Shown: positions 28,569 through 39,440 of the stretch, one piece after another | Layout of the letters: every line of letters starts with the position of its first letter | How positions within the stretch are numbered: position 1 is the stretch's first letter | Assembly: GCA_021234155.1 (NCBI GenBank) | Contig: JAJEKV010000077.1 | Coordinates: forward strand, 4,708,486 to 4,772,485 | Length of the DNA stretch: 64,000 bases | Reading direction: 5' to 3' | Source of the DNA: Isoetes taiwanensis | Lineage: Eukaryota > Streptophyta > Lycopodiopsida > Isoetales > Isoetaceae | Translations under genes and position numbers: made by a program | Notes under the pieces: model-generated | Database searches by the model: none | What the model saw: only the letters and a program-made list of their open reading frames with translations | Told to the model about the DNA's origin: nothing

Positions 28569-29375
28569 TCACTCTGCTGCAAAAGATGAGTTCCAGTTGG
28601 TGAGCATAATTTCGTTATCACCCAAATCTCCAACTACAATTGTGTTTTGGAGTCTGTCTGCAATATGTGCTTCAATGATTTCGTCTGGATCTTCGTTAAC
28701 ATGCTGGTGCTCGTCAAAGTACCTTGGAGGATTAGCAAATGGATTACTGCTATGAGCTCTTGACGGGCGTGCTGGATCATTATTCGGTGGCCCATAAAGA
28801 ACTAACGATACTTTCTCACGGGTTGCTTGGAATGGGTTCATCATTAGATCATATGCAGCTTCAACTTTTCTTTGGTCTACGTTTTGGCCATTGGTAGGTA
28901 TAGCCCATTGTGTGCTGAGGTAGAATTTTCCTGTCTTGATCATCTCTATGATTGTGAATATCAGGGGTGGCTTACGACGATTGGACATGCGATAATTCGC
29001 AAAGTGACGGACTTTGAGGAGTAAGTTTTTAGGGTCTAGACAAACCTCATCTTTGATTTCTCCTGCTCCATACATCGCATATCTTTTTTTCCCTCTCATC
29101 AATTCTGCTGTTGAGACATTATGCATGCGTACACTGAAATGAGGCTTTCCAAAGTCCTTCATGCAATAATCTAACATACCTTCAAAGCAATGCAGCTTTG
29201 TGTCCTTTAGTGTCCTGCACATTATTTTGGCTCCAGCTGGCTTTATGGTGTTCCATCTCATAGCTACTTTGAGTAATGCTGCAGCACCACAGACTCCTCC
29301 TGTTTTGAGTTTGGATGTGGCTTGGAAGTGCCGAATCCCCTTCCCTTGTTGCATGCAACATGCATAATCGAGCAT
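28569..29375 (-). CDS. Candidate HUH (Rep-type) transposase fragment, Replitron-like
   Basis: 268 codons, probably starting at an exon boundary near 29345 (CAACAAG|GGAAGG) rather than at the first ATG. Near the start is GKGIRHFQATSKLKTG, whose H-F-Q fits the hydrophobic-flanked metal-binding motif of Rep endonucleases (HUQ). It is followed 54 residues later by EGMLDYCMKDFGKPHF, whose Y70-x-x-K73 fits the catalytic tyrosine motif. The rest (GAGEIKDEVCLDPKNLL, NRRKPPLIFTIIEMIKTGKF) is unfamiliar. No helicase domain is present, unlike Helitrons. Motif I would lie in an upstream exon that I could not find. Alternatives are an integrated CRESS-virus-like Rep or an unrelated plant ORF. The end is Asn/Pro-rich and acidic. 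Confidence 0.42.
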   Translation of the reverse strand: MLDYACCMQQGKGIRHFQATSKLKTGGVCGAAALLKVAMRWNTIKPAGAKIMCRTLKDTKLHCFEGMLDYCMKDFGKPHFSVRMHNVSTAELMRGKKRYAMYGAGEIKDEVCLDPKNLLLKVRHFANYRMSNRRKPPLIFTIIEMIKTGKFYLSTQWAIPTNGQNVDQRKVEAAYDLMMNPFQATREKVSLVLYGPPNNDPARPSRAHSSNPFANPPRYFDEHQHVNEDPDEIIEAHIADRLQNTIVVGDLGDNEIMLTNWNSSFAAE

Positions 29376-30360
29376 AGAAGAAGCTCAAGTTTAAAACCGT
29401 GTGAGCATGTGGAGCTAAAAAGATTCGCCAAAGAAGATAGAGCAAGCTCGATTGTTCTAAGCATGCATGTGATCGAAGTCAGGTAGAAAATTTTTACAAC
29501 TCCAGGTCCTGATAAGGAAACAAAAGAATCTGTAGAGTGCGATGGGGCACTAGATGCCAGGCAGAGAGATGTGTGCACTCCTGCATTTGCCATAACTGAG
29601 ATCTGGGTAAAGGTTAAATGCGTCCAGATCCAACCCGTTGAGAAAACTTGCAAAACAATATGAATACAATTTCTCAAATGTTAAAGAAGTCTTATGACAT
29701 GCCAAGCAACGGAATTCAAAAGTTTTGATGAAAAGTATGAGAACAGAGACAACCTGTCAAAGAAACCAATACCGTGAAATAGAGCAACATACCACATAGA
29801 AGATTTGATGACGCGAATCCACAGATCAATATGGAGAAGATGGCAAATGAAAGAAATAGGATGGATAGATGTCAGGGAGGGAACTCTCTCCAACTTGCAG
29901 ATGCACAGATCGATGCAACAGTCTTCCCTCCTGCAATAGCTCAGATAAACCCAGGCAATCTCTTCCCCCTGAGAAAACGACAAAAGATCCAGATCTGCCT
30001 GATGGAAACAAGGAAATAACCATCCACCAAATATATTCTAAGAAATTTCAAGGCTAAAATTCCTAGAATACAACAACTTACATTCAACAAACAGACTGTA
30101 AATTGCTGGAAGCTTACCTTCTTCTTGGTGCATATACATAAGATCTTCCTTGAAGAACAAGGACTGGGATTCCAGGGTATACATAATGCTCTAAGAAACT
30201 TATTATCTGAACTTATAATGTAATTTATGATGAAAGATACCACAAATATTTCAAGGAAAACTTGCCATAAAACCTGATGACAAAGAGTACTAGTAATGGC
30301 GAATCCAGAGCTCTTACCACGTTTTGCAGGCAAAAGGAGCCAGATGAGCAGACAAAATAT
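29376..30360. other. Region upstream of the Rep-like ORF, nothing firm
   Basis: Several short open frames on both strands, none with recognisable motifs. If the Rep-like ORF is spliced, its first exon should lie here or beyond, on the minus strand. No FTxT-like motif I was found by eye. Confidence 0.4.
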
Positions 30361-30415
30361 TGGCGATTATTTTGTTCCCACCATTTTTTTTTTAAACTTC
30401 ACTAGATCCATAATA

Positions 30416-30634
30416 GTTCTTGGTATCTCAAACCTAACTCGTTTTTTTATGGTCTGTTCTGGAAAACCAGCACCTGTGGAATCTTGTTCTGAATCATCAA
30501 GCTCAGATATTGCGAGATGTACTAACCACATCCATTTTTCCTTCGACATTGAGACATTCGGTAGAATGGCTGTGATTGGCTGTCGAAGGAAAAATGGCAA
30601 TAAAAAAGCGAGTTAGGTTTGAGATACCAAGAAC
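30416..30634. repeat. 26-bp perfect inverted repeat around 167 bp
   Basis: 30416-30441 is the exact reverse complement of 30609-30634. Each arm, read outward from the centre in the same frame, encodes KKRVRFEIPRT. The similarity extends imperfectly into the loop side (T-rich/A-rich). The loop carries a minus-strand open frame (30600-30367) with no recognised family. It could be the tips of a head-to-head duplication or a foldback element. Confidence 0.8.
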
Positions 30635-30818
30635 GTTTATCGACCGACGAAATGCACTTTTTCAGCGTCAATCTCATAGTCCGGTCACTCAGCATTTATG
30701 CTATAAATACACATTTACAATAAAATGGCGAAGCAAAGGATAGAATCAGAAAAGGATATGCATAAATCTGCAATCAATATTCCTATTACGTAAAGTTTGT
30801 GTTAGGCTTAATTCTGGC

Positions 30819-31027
30819 GGCTGAGGCTATGGCGATGGCGCCCTACTCTGGCTATGGCGCCTTAACTCCAGTTCGCAGCCATGCTTTGCCCTAATTCAGT
30901 TCTGGTGCTTTCTTCTGCCATGGTTATAATTGTAAATTTGTGTTATTTTATGGTTTCTTGTGGTCGCAGGTCTGAGGCTACGGTGATGGCGCCCTACTCT
31001 GGCTATGGCGCCTTAACTCTAGTTTGC
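30819..31027 (+). repeat. Local tandem repeat, unit of about 151 bp
   Basis: A unit starting 'tgaggctatggcgatggcgcc' and ending 'tggtttcttgtggtcgcaggtc' occurs at about 30820-30970. It restarts at about 30971 and is broken at 31027 by a retroposon. The remainder of the second unit is at 33031-33142. The unit contains two TGGCGCC-type palindromes. Confidence 0.8.
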
Positions 31028-33030
31028 GAAAAATGTTAGGGCGCTTCTAGGGCGGCGGCGGCGGCCGTCCGACCTCTGCAACTTCACCTTTCCGGAAGCG
31101 AGGGCGGCTGGAAGAGCAGCGATCAGTGCTGCTATCTATCTTCCCCAAACTATGGCTTTGTCTGCATTTTCCTTCCAGGCCAGTATGGGTCTGCTGCAAT
31201 GACTAGTAAGTGTACTGGGTATGGCCGCTACTTCAGAACCTTTCTTTCATGCTTCAGAGCCGTGGCTAGGTAAGGGGACTTCTGCTCTGCCGTTGATTTT
31301 GTGTTAGATAGATTAGAGCTGGCAGTTAGCTTGTACTTCAAAGACCTTGGGCATCAGAGAGCCTCTCTGTTCCTGGCCTTGTATTGTTTGTCAGATACGA
31401 GCATTGAGAGCACTCAAGTTCTGTACATTGTGAATGTGTTTAGAGGGAAGATAGTATTACATTTTAACAGATCTTTAGTGCTTTAGGAAGTGGATCCATC
31501 CTTCTTGTCTTGTGACTTGCTGGCCCATGTCTTAAAGAGCTGCAGATCTAGTGGGCGTTGGAGAGCCTTTCATGGAGCAAGGATGGTGGTAGTTCATGGA
31601 ATGGGGCTTTCGGATTCATTTTTGGCTTATTCTTGTTTTCCTTCTACACTTTGCAAGTATCTAGGCTGTTGATGCCTCTTGTGGCTGCTGCTAGCGCATA
31701 TAAACAGTAAGAGGCTTGATTTTTCAGATCTGATGCCGCACTCACTGCGGTGGTGTCTGCACTCATTGCAGATTTGTGGTCTGCACTCATTGCAGATCTA
31801 TGGTCTGCACTCATTACAGTCCTGCTTTGAAATGGTATAGAAGCAGGTCTTCTGTGTTGCTTGCCTATTACTGTTTCTATGCTAGATGAACACCTTGATT
31901 ATTCAGGCTATGTTCCTTTTGTATGGCTCTAGTCTGGTGGGATAACTTATGATTTTTTCTACAGCTTGGCAGTTTCAGTATCAGGTTTGTCTTTGCATTT
32001 TCATTTGGCTGGTGCTCTTCCTACTCTTGCAATAGCAAATCAACAGAGAATTCAGTGGGCTTTGAATTTATTAAGCCGGCATTTGAAGCCTCTCTATTCT
32101 ATGTGGATGAACTTTGTGAGGGTAATCGTTTGCATGGGATTTACAAGAAAATATTTCGGTGGGGAACTTAATATTGTAATCATGTTTCAGATGATGGTAA
32201 GTTCTATCTAGGTGAGGATGCGGTGATGAATTTGGCACTTACACTCTACGTTGGAGTTAGATCATTAAGTTTTGCTTCTTTTCAAGTGCTATGCTGAAGC
32301 AACTATTCTTTTAGAAGGATGTTCAGATAGGCCCGTGCTCTCTTGTCCCAGCCAAGAGAAGCTTTATGTGGCATTTCTATAATCTATTGTCCCAAGAATG
32401 GCTACCTGCAGTATTAGGAGACGGGAGGCCCCTGATATATGCGCACATGGTTCTAGGGGAGACAAGACCACTAGGGCTAGATGTTATGGGTCAGTTTTGG
32501 CACTTCGATTCTAGGGCAGTTTCACATTGAGTGATGGTTGGAGAAGAGGTAGAGCAAGGCTCCCATAGTATCCGGCTGTCACTTGAAGCTGCTATTTTCG
32601 GGGAGAAGCTTCATCGGGATCATGGGTCAAAATTGATGGCTTGCAAAGGCTGTTCTGGTGCCACTAGTGATTGGAATTGTCTCATAGAGTTTGGACTTTA
32701 AGTGCTACAACTTAGGGCCAGTTTTTTTTTGAGGTTAGTGGGGCGGGATGGTTACATAAGCAGCTAACTGTAGGAAATTGAGGAATTATCTTCCATAGTA
32801 CTTGGTTGTTGGGAAGAGGCTGTGGCTATTGCTATAGTACTTTTTGGGAAAGCAGTGGCCCCCATAGTACTAATGAGCAACGAAGAGGTTGAGAGACCTC
32901 CAATAGAGTACTGCAGTGGCTGGCTATGTATCTTACTATGCTCTTCACTAATTGGGTGAATAAGGGCTTTGTACCAATTTTATATTAATAAAAAATAAAA
33001 ATCTTACCCTAAAAAAAAAAGAAAAAGAAA
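31028..33030 (+). mobile_element. 2.0-kb poly(A) retroposon
   Basis: The insertion lies between two copies of a 14-bp target duplication, TAACTCYAGTTTGC (31014-31027 and 33031-33044; one mismatch). It ends in an A-rich tail (32988-33030). The 5' end is GC-rich (GGGCGGCGGCGGCGGCCG). Short 22-bp repeats of GGTCTGCACTCATTGCAGAT lie at 31736-31820. No RT or endonuclease motif was found, so it is either a non-autonomous LINE partner or a retroposed non-coding RNA. It is on the plus strand. Confidence 0.75.
31736..31820 (+). repeat. 22-bp tandem repeats inside the retroposon
   Basis: Four imperfect units around the palindromic core CTGCACTCATTGCAG, the first being the variant CCGCACTCACTGCGG. Each unit can form a small stem (CTGCA/TGCAG), and the variant preserves pairing through compensating changes (CCGCA/TGCGG). 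Confidence 0.75.
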
Positions 33031-33404
33031 TAACTCCAGTTTGCAGCCATGCTTTGGCTATGGCGCCCTGACTCAGTTGTGATGCTTTCTTCTGCTATGG
33101 TTGTAAATTTGTATTATTTTATGGTTTCTTGTGGCCGCAGATCTTGTTCTTGATTGATTTCTAGAAGTCAGAAATAAAGCCTCAAGACTACAAGAAATGC
33201 ACGTAAAGTAAGAAACGGCTTTAACAAAAATCGTTGTTCTGTTCTATTACCATCCGAAGGAAATATTGGCACCACATTCCGGCCTCAATTCCAGTAAACT
33301 TTGAGCCGGATACCCTAGCATTGTATTCGGCCTGCATCTTCTGTTTTGTTTGCCGGCGGAAAAAACCGGCATAAGGGGTATTCGACCTGCCTATTCAATC
33401 TAAT

Positions 33405-33475
33405 CTAAACTGTGAGCCGAATACGCCCACCGAAATTCCGAAGTCGAATACGCCCCAACCGAAATTCCGAAGTCG
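33405..33475 (+). repeat. 27-bp direct repeat upstream of the HemW-like exon
   Basis: CGAATACGCCC followed by ACCGAAATTCCGAAGT occurs twice (about 33418 and 33444). Related GTATTCGRCYTG words are frequent in 33300-33400 and again at 34377-34650. Confidence 0.7.
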
Positions 33476-33501
33476 TGGTCCGATTGAATCCTGGGTTTAA
33501 A

Positions 33502-33888
33502 ATGTTGCTCCCATCTCCGGCATGGCTCCTTTCTTCGTCGTTTAGATTTAGATGGAGATGGAGATGGAGATGGAGATGGAGCCTTGTCTCAGCTCTCACA
33601 CCAGCGGCCAGACATAGTTCTAACACTGTAAGTCTCCATGCCCTTTCAGTTCAAGGCAAATGCAACATGGTTTCAGGCGCTTTCGATGCCTGCCCTACCT
33701 CTACATATGTTCATATTCCCTTTTGCCGCCGCCGCTGCTTCTACTGCGACTTCACCATTGTGGCGCTTGGCAAATATGCAGGCAACCAGAATGACTTAAT
33801 GCTGGATTATGTGGATTTAGTCTGTAGAGAAATTATTGCAACTTCTAAATGCCATTTAGGGCGCATAACAACAAAAGCAACCTGCTGA
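33502..33888 (+). pseudogene. HemW-like radical SAM protein, 5' exon only
   Basis: The frame is open from 33412. The ATG at 33502 (MLLPSPAWLLSSSFRF) gives an Arg/Ser-rich N-terminus suited to an organelle transit peptide. It contains (RW)5, encoded by a GATGGA microsatellite (33546-33590). The diagnostic block is STYVHIPFCRRRCFYCDFTI: the CxxxCxxC cluster ligands of the radical SAM domain in HemW / coproporphyrinogen-III-oxidase-like proteins. LDYVDLVCREIIA follows. HemW is a haem chaperone in bacteria, and plants carry a plastid or mitochondrial homologue. The frame ends 15 residues later, and the next conserved block (FGGGTPS) was not found in the window. This is therefore exon 1 of a gene with distant exons or, more likely, a truncated copy. 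Confidence 0.6.
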
Positions 33889-34359
33889 CAGAAACAGATT
33901 TAGGATTTTGTATAGGACACAAAACAATGTTGGTTTTTCTGGCTCATCTTGGAACAAGGCTTGACAATGAAGCACAGGGCAAGCCTTACCAAAAGTGCTC
34001 CCAGCTCTTTCATTCTAACGCAAGTTAGAATGTGTTGCATTTATTTTGTAATATTATCAGTGACACGAGAATTTTTGGATGATGAACATTCTGATCTTGT
34101 GCAAGGCACCATATTTAATAGCCATCCTTTCTGAATTGACAGTCTCAAACCACAAGATTAAATGAGGTGATGACGTATCTATTTAATAAGAAAACGCATA
34201 GAAACCCAAATTCAAACCAGGCCAGATCAAATTCTTAAGAAAAAATTACCTCGGAATCGAAAGGTCCTGAAAGACCTGCAAAAACCCTGCAAAGTCTAGA
34301 TCTTTGATGGGAAAGATAAAAACACCTGCAAAGTTTAAATCCTTGACATGAAAGATAAA

Positions 34360-34660
34360 AATAGGGCAATAAGCAAGGGGGGTATTCGACTTGTGGTATG
34401 AGCAAGGGGGTATTCGACTTGCATAATACAAGCCTTAGTTTAGACGAGCCTAATACCCTCTGGGTATTCCACAAGTCTAATACCCCCTTTTTTGGGACTT
34501 TTTGGGATAGGGGGTCCGGCTAAGGAGAAATGGGAGGTATTTGACTTGCCTAATATCAACCCAAAATTGGAGGTATTCGACTTGTGGAATAAGTGTACAT
34601 GCCGAAACCACGAGTCTAATACCCCCTATTCCACGAGTCAAATACCCCCCTGGAATCCAA
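34360..34660. repeat. Cluster of GGGGTATTCGACTTG words in both orientations
   Basis: The word GGTATTCGACTTG or its reverse-complement form CAAGTCTAATACCCC appears about seven times in 300 bp in both orientations, so the region can fold extensively. No coding sense is visible. 33889-34359 holds nothing recognisable. Confidence 0.65.
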
Positions 34661-35082
34661 GTCCAAATGGGGTGCCAATAAATGCACCGATTAGAATTGC
34701 CTGTAGCTGTGACCTATCAGCGAAAGCCCAGGAAATCGATTTCTAAATTTCTACTTCATCTATTCACAGTCTGCTGGAAGCAGGAGGCTCGATTTTGGCC
34801 GTCTATTCGTTATAGTAGTTAAAATGGGCAAAACAAGCTTGATGGTATGAATTGAGATCCTAATTTTGTGTTGATATCAGATGCTTGTTGCAGTTATCAC
34901 TCTGTCTTATAAAATGTTCTAAGTTTCATCACAGTTTTTGGAAGGCTTCCCCAGCTCGCTGCAAGTCTTCGAGGTACCTCTGAAGCTTTGTTTATTAAGA
35001 AATTTATTGCTGGAGCGTTGGTCTAACTGGGGTTCAATTCCCTGGCCCAGAAAAGTTAAATGTTATGTAAAACTAAAACAAG

Positions 35083-35232
35083 AAATCAGAATGCCAGTCA
35101 AAATGCAGGTAGAAATTTTAGAATGCAAGTAAGAATCTAAAGAATTCCGTAATGCAAGTAAACTTTCACAATGCAGGTAAGGAAATCTAGAATGTTCAAG
35201 TAAAAACTTGGAATGCAAGCAAGGAGAACATT
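35083..35232 (+). repeat. Short degenerate tandem repeats (AATGCAAGTAA)
   Basis: Seven or so copies of a unit of roughly 21-25 bp built on 'tagaatgcaagtaag-aa'. A possible tRNA-like B box, GGGTTCAATTCCC, lies just upstream (35030-35042), with no tRNA fold around it. Confidence 0.65.
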
Positions 35233-35367
35233 CCGGGATAGAAAAAATGATACGTGGCAGCATCTTATTGGCGAATAATCCAGAATTAAGCCTAACCAAA
35301 CTTTGCGTTGTAACAATGTTCTTTTACAGGACATTCTGGCGTGGAAGCCACGCCGACGCGTGTTATA

Positions 35368-35547
35368 CAATATAACAGTTGGGTCGCTCTTATTTCTGGT
35401 GGTGTGTTTTCATGCCCCCACGTCACCTCCGCTAACTTCATGGAATGGTATTTGCATCCTTCATTCCTCATGACCGGGTGCACACGTAAGAACTTGAGTA
35501 GAATCGTTGATGATGCAGCCGGATTTCGCTCCCCAACTGTTATATTG
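35368..35547. mobile_element. Stowaway-like MITE 1 (180 bp)
   Basis: Terminal inverted repeats CAATATAACAGTTGGG are at both ends, flanked by TA on each side (35366-35367 and 35548-35549). There is no coding capacity. The size, TA target and AT-flanked TIR fit Tc1/mariner-type MITEs. Confidence 0.8.
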
Positions 35548-35549
35548 TA

Positions 35550-35643
35550 AGGGTAATGCAACTGGTCCATGATTCCCAGTTTGCAGCTCCCGGCTTCGCT
35601 GATCACTGCCAAACCGGGAATCCTGTCCCAGTTGCATTACCCT
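35550..35643. mobile_element. Stowaway-like foldback MITE 2 (94 bp)
   Basis: TIR AGGGTAATGCAACTGG at the left and its complement at the right, flanked by TA (35548-35549 and 35644-35645). The arms continue inward (GATTCCCAGTTT / AAACCGGGAATC), so nearly the whole element is one hairpin. It sits in the TA that forms the right target site of MITE 1. Confidence 0.85.
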
Positions 35644-35740
35644 TATACATACCCTTTGGCAGCTCCTCAAATTATGACAACCTATCAATGATATTTCACA
35701 TGAACATGCTAACAAGAAAGAACCTTATAGCTCCACAATA

Positions 35741-38389
35741 ATAACATGCTAACAAATGGGAACTTTATATCTCCACAGTAATACGAGTAAGGATCGCATA
35801 AAAGCTTAAATGAAATCTAAAAAGAATATGCAGCCTCTAAACTATAGATAGATTGTCCAGAACAGTGCATAGACCTATCTATATTTTGAGTGTTGGCTAA
35901 CATTACCTTGCATCAAAGGTCTTTCCCTGCATGATGACAGGTGTCCATGATGTATGAATGGACCTTGGCATTGGAAGTAGAGAAAGATATGGATTTGAAG
36001 AAAGATAACTACTGCAAAGTTGTGCATTTTCATTCTAAATATTTGAAACGAAGAAGAGCTTCCTTAGGAGAAGAAATACCAACTTGCACATACTGAAATA
36101 ATAGATTGTTGTACCTGCAAACAAAACTAATCTGGTAGAAATGACGTGAACTCAAAAACATGTTCAAAACACTGAAAGACCTTTGCATGCTACTGCCATA
36201 AGACATAAAAAGTCATGGTCAAGCTCAGCCTTCACTTCTAAAACTATATCGTCGCTTTATCAACTTCTTGTTGTTCAGCAACAACCTCATTGGCCCTAAC
36301 CTATGCCTAAAAAGGGAAATGATCAGGATGAGATAATGTTTCTGGGTAGCTGTGCCAACCTACACTAACTTTGAAACGTGAGATAGAAGCAAGACATTCT
36401 AAACTGAACCACTTTCTAAGTCATCTGCCATAGGTGGGCTTAGTATTCCATAGTACGTTACTTTGTCCTCGGTAGGAAAAGGTAGATTAACTCTATGATG
36501 CATATGTTTGGTACATTGGCCTGGACATGTGTGGTTAAAGAAAAAGTTAGCTATTCATAACATCAATGCATAATGTGTGAGGAGCTAGAATCCACCAAGC
36601 AGGTCATACATTCCATGCAACACAAAAGGCAAAAGAAATAGTGCCAAAACAATCACAAATTTTATGCTCGGGCAGTCCATTCACTACTCAACAAAAGAAG
36701 AACTTCATTCAAAATTCAAAAAGATCTTCCGTAGCAGCTCTAATAGTTGTTGTTTGTTTCTACATAGACATAGACTTACAATATATAAATATATATATGT
36801 TGTGCTACAGGTTCCCTCTTAAGATTCCTATCATTTTGCTACATATTTTCAAGATATATTGACAAAGTTCAGTAGATTTCACCCCAAACATAATATAGCA
36901 AATATCTCATACACATGGCATCAAAGGAATAGCATGCCCCAACTTTGTATAGAAGACTACAAACACAAGCACCTTCTACTATGCAATGTAAATGAATCAA
37001 TGTGAATGCAAGAAGCGTCATTAGAAATATTAACAATCAAATGAAGTAGAGAGAAGGTAATATAAACTTATAATTCATATCCAACTTACTCTAAATTTGA
37101 GACTGTTCTCCAATAAGTGGTATAGCCTTTCATGCCTGCCATGATTGGCTATGACCAGAAACACCATCTAAAAATCACTGAAAATGCAACTTGCAAGTTC
37201 ATCTTTCTTAAGATCCAAACATTCTATGCTTAAAAAAATGCTATTCTTCTACCCTACTAATATGCCCTACTAATATGCAAAACGACATGAGTTCCATAAA
37301 AACCATAAATGGTTAGCAACTTTGACAGAGTAGTCCTATATCAAAGGCCCCCATAAACACATGCCTAGTATAATATATACAATTGCACTCTCCTCTTGGT
37401 TGCACAAGTAGATGTTAGAGCAAGGAAAGGAAGACCAACTTGGTGCTGAAGAGATATATGCCTCCAACTTACTTTTGACATATATAGTATCTTATTGTTT
37501 AGTCTTAATTTCGTTGGCCAGTTCTTGAGATAGTGAACATTCACGTTGTATTTTACGTAGGATTTATCAATACCTTATGGCGTATAACAATGATTAAGCA
37601 TTTCTAAATTGCCAGAGGTTACTTGACACATTAAGTCACGCAATATTTTGGAGGCACTAACTATGTTTCATGTTGGCACCATGTTGGTATGGTGAGACAT
37701 CATTGTTTATAAAAGAGGTCAAATTATGTTTTGAAATGTCATTTGGAATTCACGGATCACAATATTTAGAGCTATTAGACACATAACGACATAAAACTTA
37801 TACTTTATTTTATTTATTGAAGGACATGAGTCATTTTATATATCATGCAATATGTCATACAATATGTGTAGCGCAAGGCATATATAAAAATGCCATCTTT
37901 TCCCTTTTGTTCGCTCCCTAAGTCATCTGGATGATTGCACACTACAATGGTAGGTGCTTCATTTTTGGACTAATATTTGACCAACTGCCTCCTGATTATA
38001 CGTGAAATCTAAATTTATGTTAGCACAAATTAAGCAAAAAAATCCCGCTTAATCCAACCGTCCAAAAATTTGTAAATCTTGGAAATTCTTTGATCTTGGA
38101 ACCGGAACAGGAAAATCTAAAATTATTGAATCTCATTACCTCCAGATGATCCTTTATTATTCATTGCAATGGACATAGAATGCACAAGTACCAGATTGTT
38201 GCTAGATTTTTATTTCACATAATCTTATTTCTATCTCAATCTTGTTAGAAATAGATGCAGTTGAGCTCGAGAACCCATAGAATACATTAATTCTCAAGAT
38301 CTTACACTCTTCTGATTTATAATCTCCTTCCCATTTGGCTTTAGCTAGCCTCTGTCTTCTCTAAGAATAATCTCTCAAATCGGCTGCCC
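35741..38389. other. AT-rich intergenic stretch, nothing recognised
   Basis: About 2.6 kb with no open frame above 75 codons that looks coding, no recognised repeat partner and no RNA gene. It includes a small TATA-rich run near 36780. Confidence 0.55.
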
Positions 38390-38899
38390 TTCAATGGTCT
38401 GCAACTACATGTGCTTCAAAGCTTCAGCGCTAAATCCCATCCTTCTTCACTTGTTCAGGGTCTTGGATGGAGCTTGTTCTTCTATGAATCGAAGTCTGGG
38501 GCCGATGGTATCTCTTTCCACCTGTAATAAATTGAAACAGGTAGAGAAAGCCTTCATATGGAGTAAAATCTATAGTTCCATACTGTATTCTTCTACTAAA
38601 GACAAATTTCTTGCATTTTCATAGGCCCAATCAATTGTGACATCATCTACTTTCAAAAGTTAGTCAGTATGGGCAAAACTCGACTCTCCAACCTTGCTTA
38701 TATCGTGGCAATGGGTCCACATTGCCTCAAAGCCTGTTAGAATAAGAAATGAGCTCCATGGTTCTCCCAATAAAATGTGCACGAACACAGGTGCATATAG
38801 ATACAAATTGAAAAAGATCATCATAACTTGCTTGATGCTTGCTTTTCAGCAAGTTTTGGATGCTGGTACTTGGAACATGTAAAGACAACACACTACCAG

Positions 38900-39440
38900 T
38901 TCCAGACCAATTCCATGCTTGCTTGAAACGAGGTGGACAACACTATCTGCATATACCTTTGCCCATGAAGAGCGCTGACTGACAACTTCAATTCGCACAG
39001 GCACACATCGCCTTAGAATTGAGAGAGACAGATGGACTTGGGAGGCATGTGAAAATAGGCTTTGTCAGTGTTACCAATTGGGAGTCATTGAGGATGAATA
39101 TCACACTCTTCAGAACTGTCTGGCATTTGACCATATCCAGGCATGCTATGTTGAAGTGATCCCGCCTAACCAACAGCTCCAAGTGATGTTGAGTACGATT
39201 TCAGTGGAATTACTAGGATTATAGATATAGGCATTCAACTATGTCCTCATACAATACCTTGAAACAACTAAGTTTTTTCCCTTGAAAACCATTCGAGGCA
39301 GAGGTTTTTTAACCCTCACAATAATACGTTTGTTATGCTCTTTGATTGGGTCCCACAGGCCTATTGGTCTCCATGGACGATTAAATTCATTCAATTCAAT
39401 TCAAGTCATATAAATTCAGTCATATGTGCTCAACAAAATT
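38900..39440 (+). mobile_element. LINE remnant A with a microsatellite-like tail
   Basis: The 3' end of a non-LTR retrotransposon. It encodes LRIERDRWTWEACENRLCQC, then IEDEYHTLQNC, a Cys/His cluster after the RT as in several LINE clades. It is followed by a 3' untranslated region containing 'ttgaaaacc-ttcgaggcagaggttttttaac' and 'gggtcccacaggcctattggtctcca', then an ATTCA-repeat tail. The same 3' end occurs inverted at 43484-43625. The region from 38394 may hold an older part (KLKQVEKAFIWSKI resembles the post-RT thumb), but it is degraded. Confidence 0.65.

Noticed and set aside
34492-34746. Plus-strand 84-codon frame in the GTATTCGACTTG cluster
   Set aside because: Made almost entirely of the repeated words; not credible as protein.
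35000-35060. tRNA-like B box GGGTTCAATTCCC
   Set aside because: No matching A box at the right spacing and no cloverleaf; probably chance or an old fragment.
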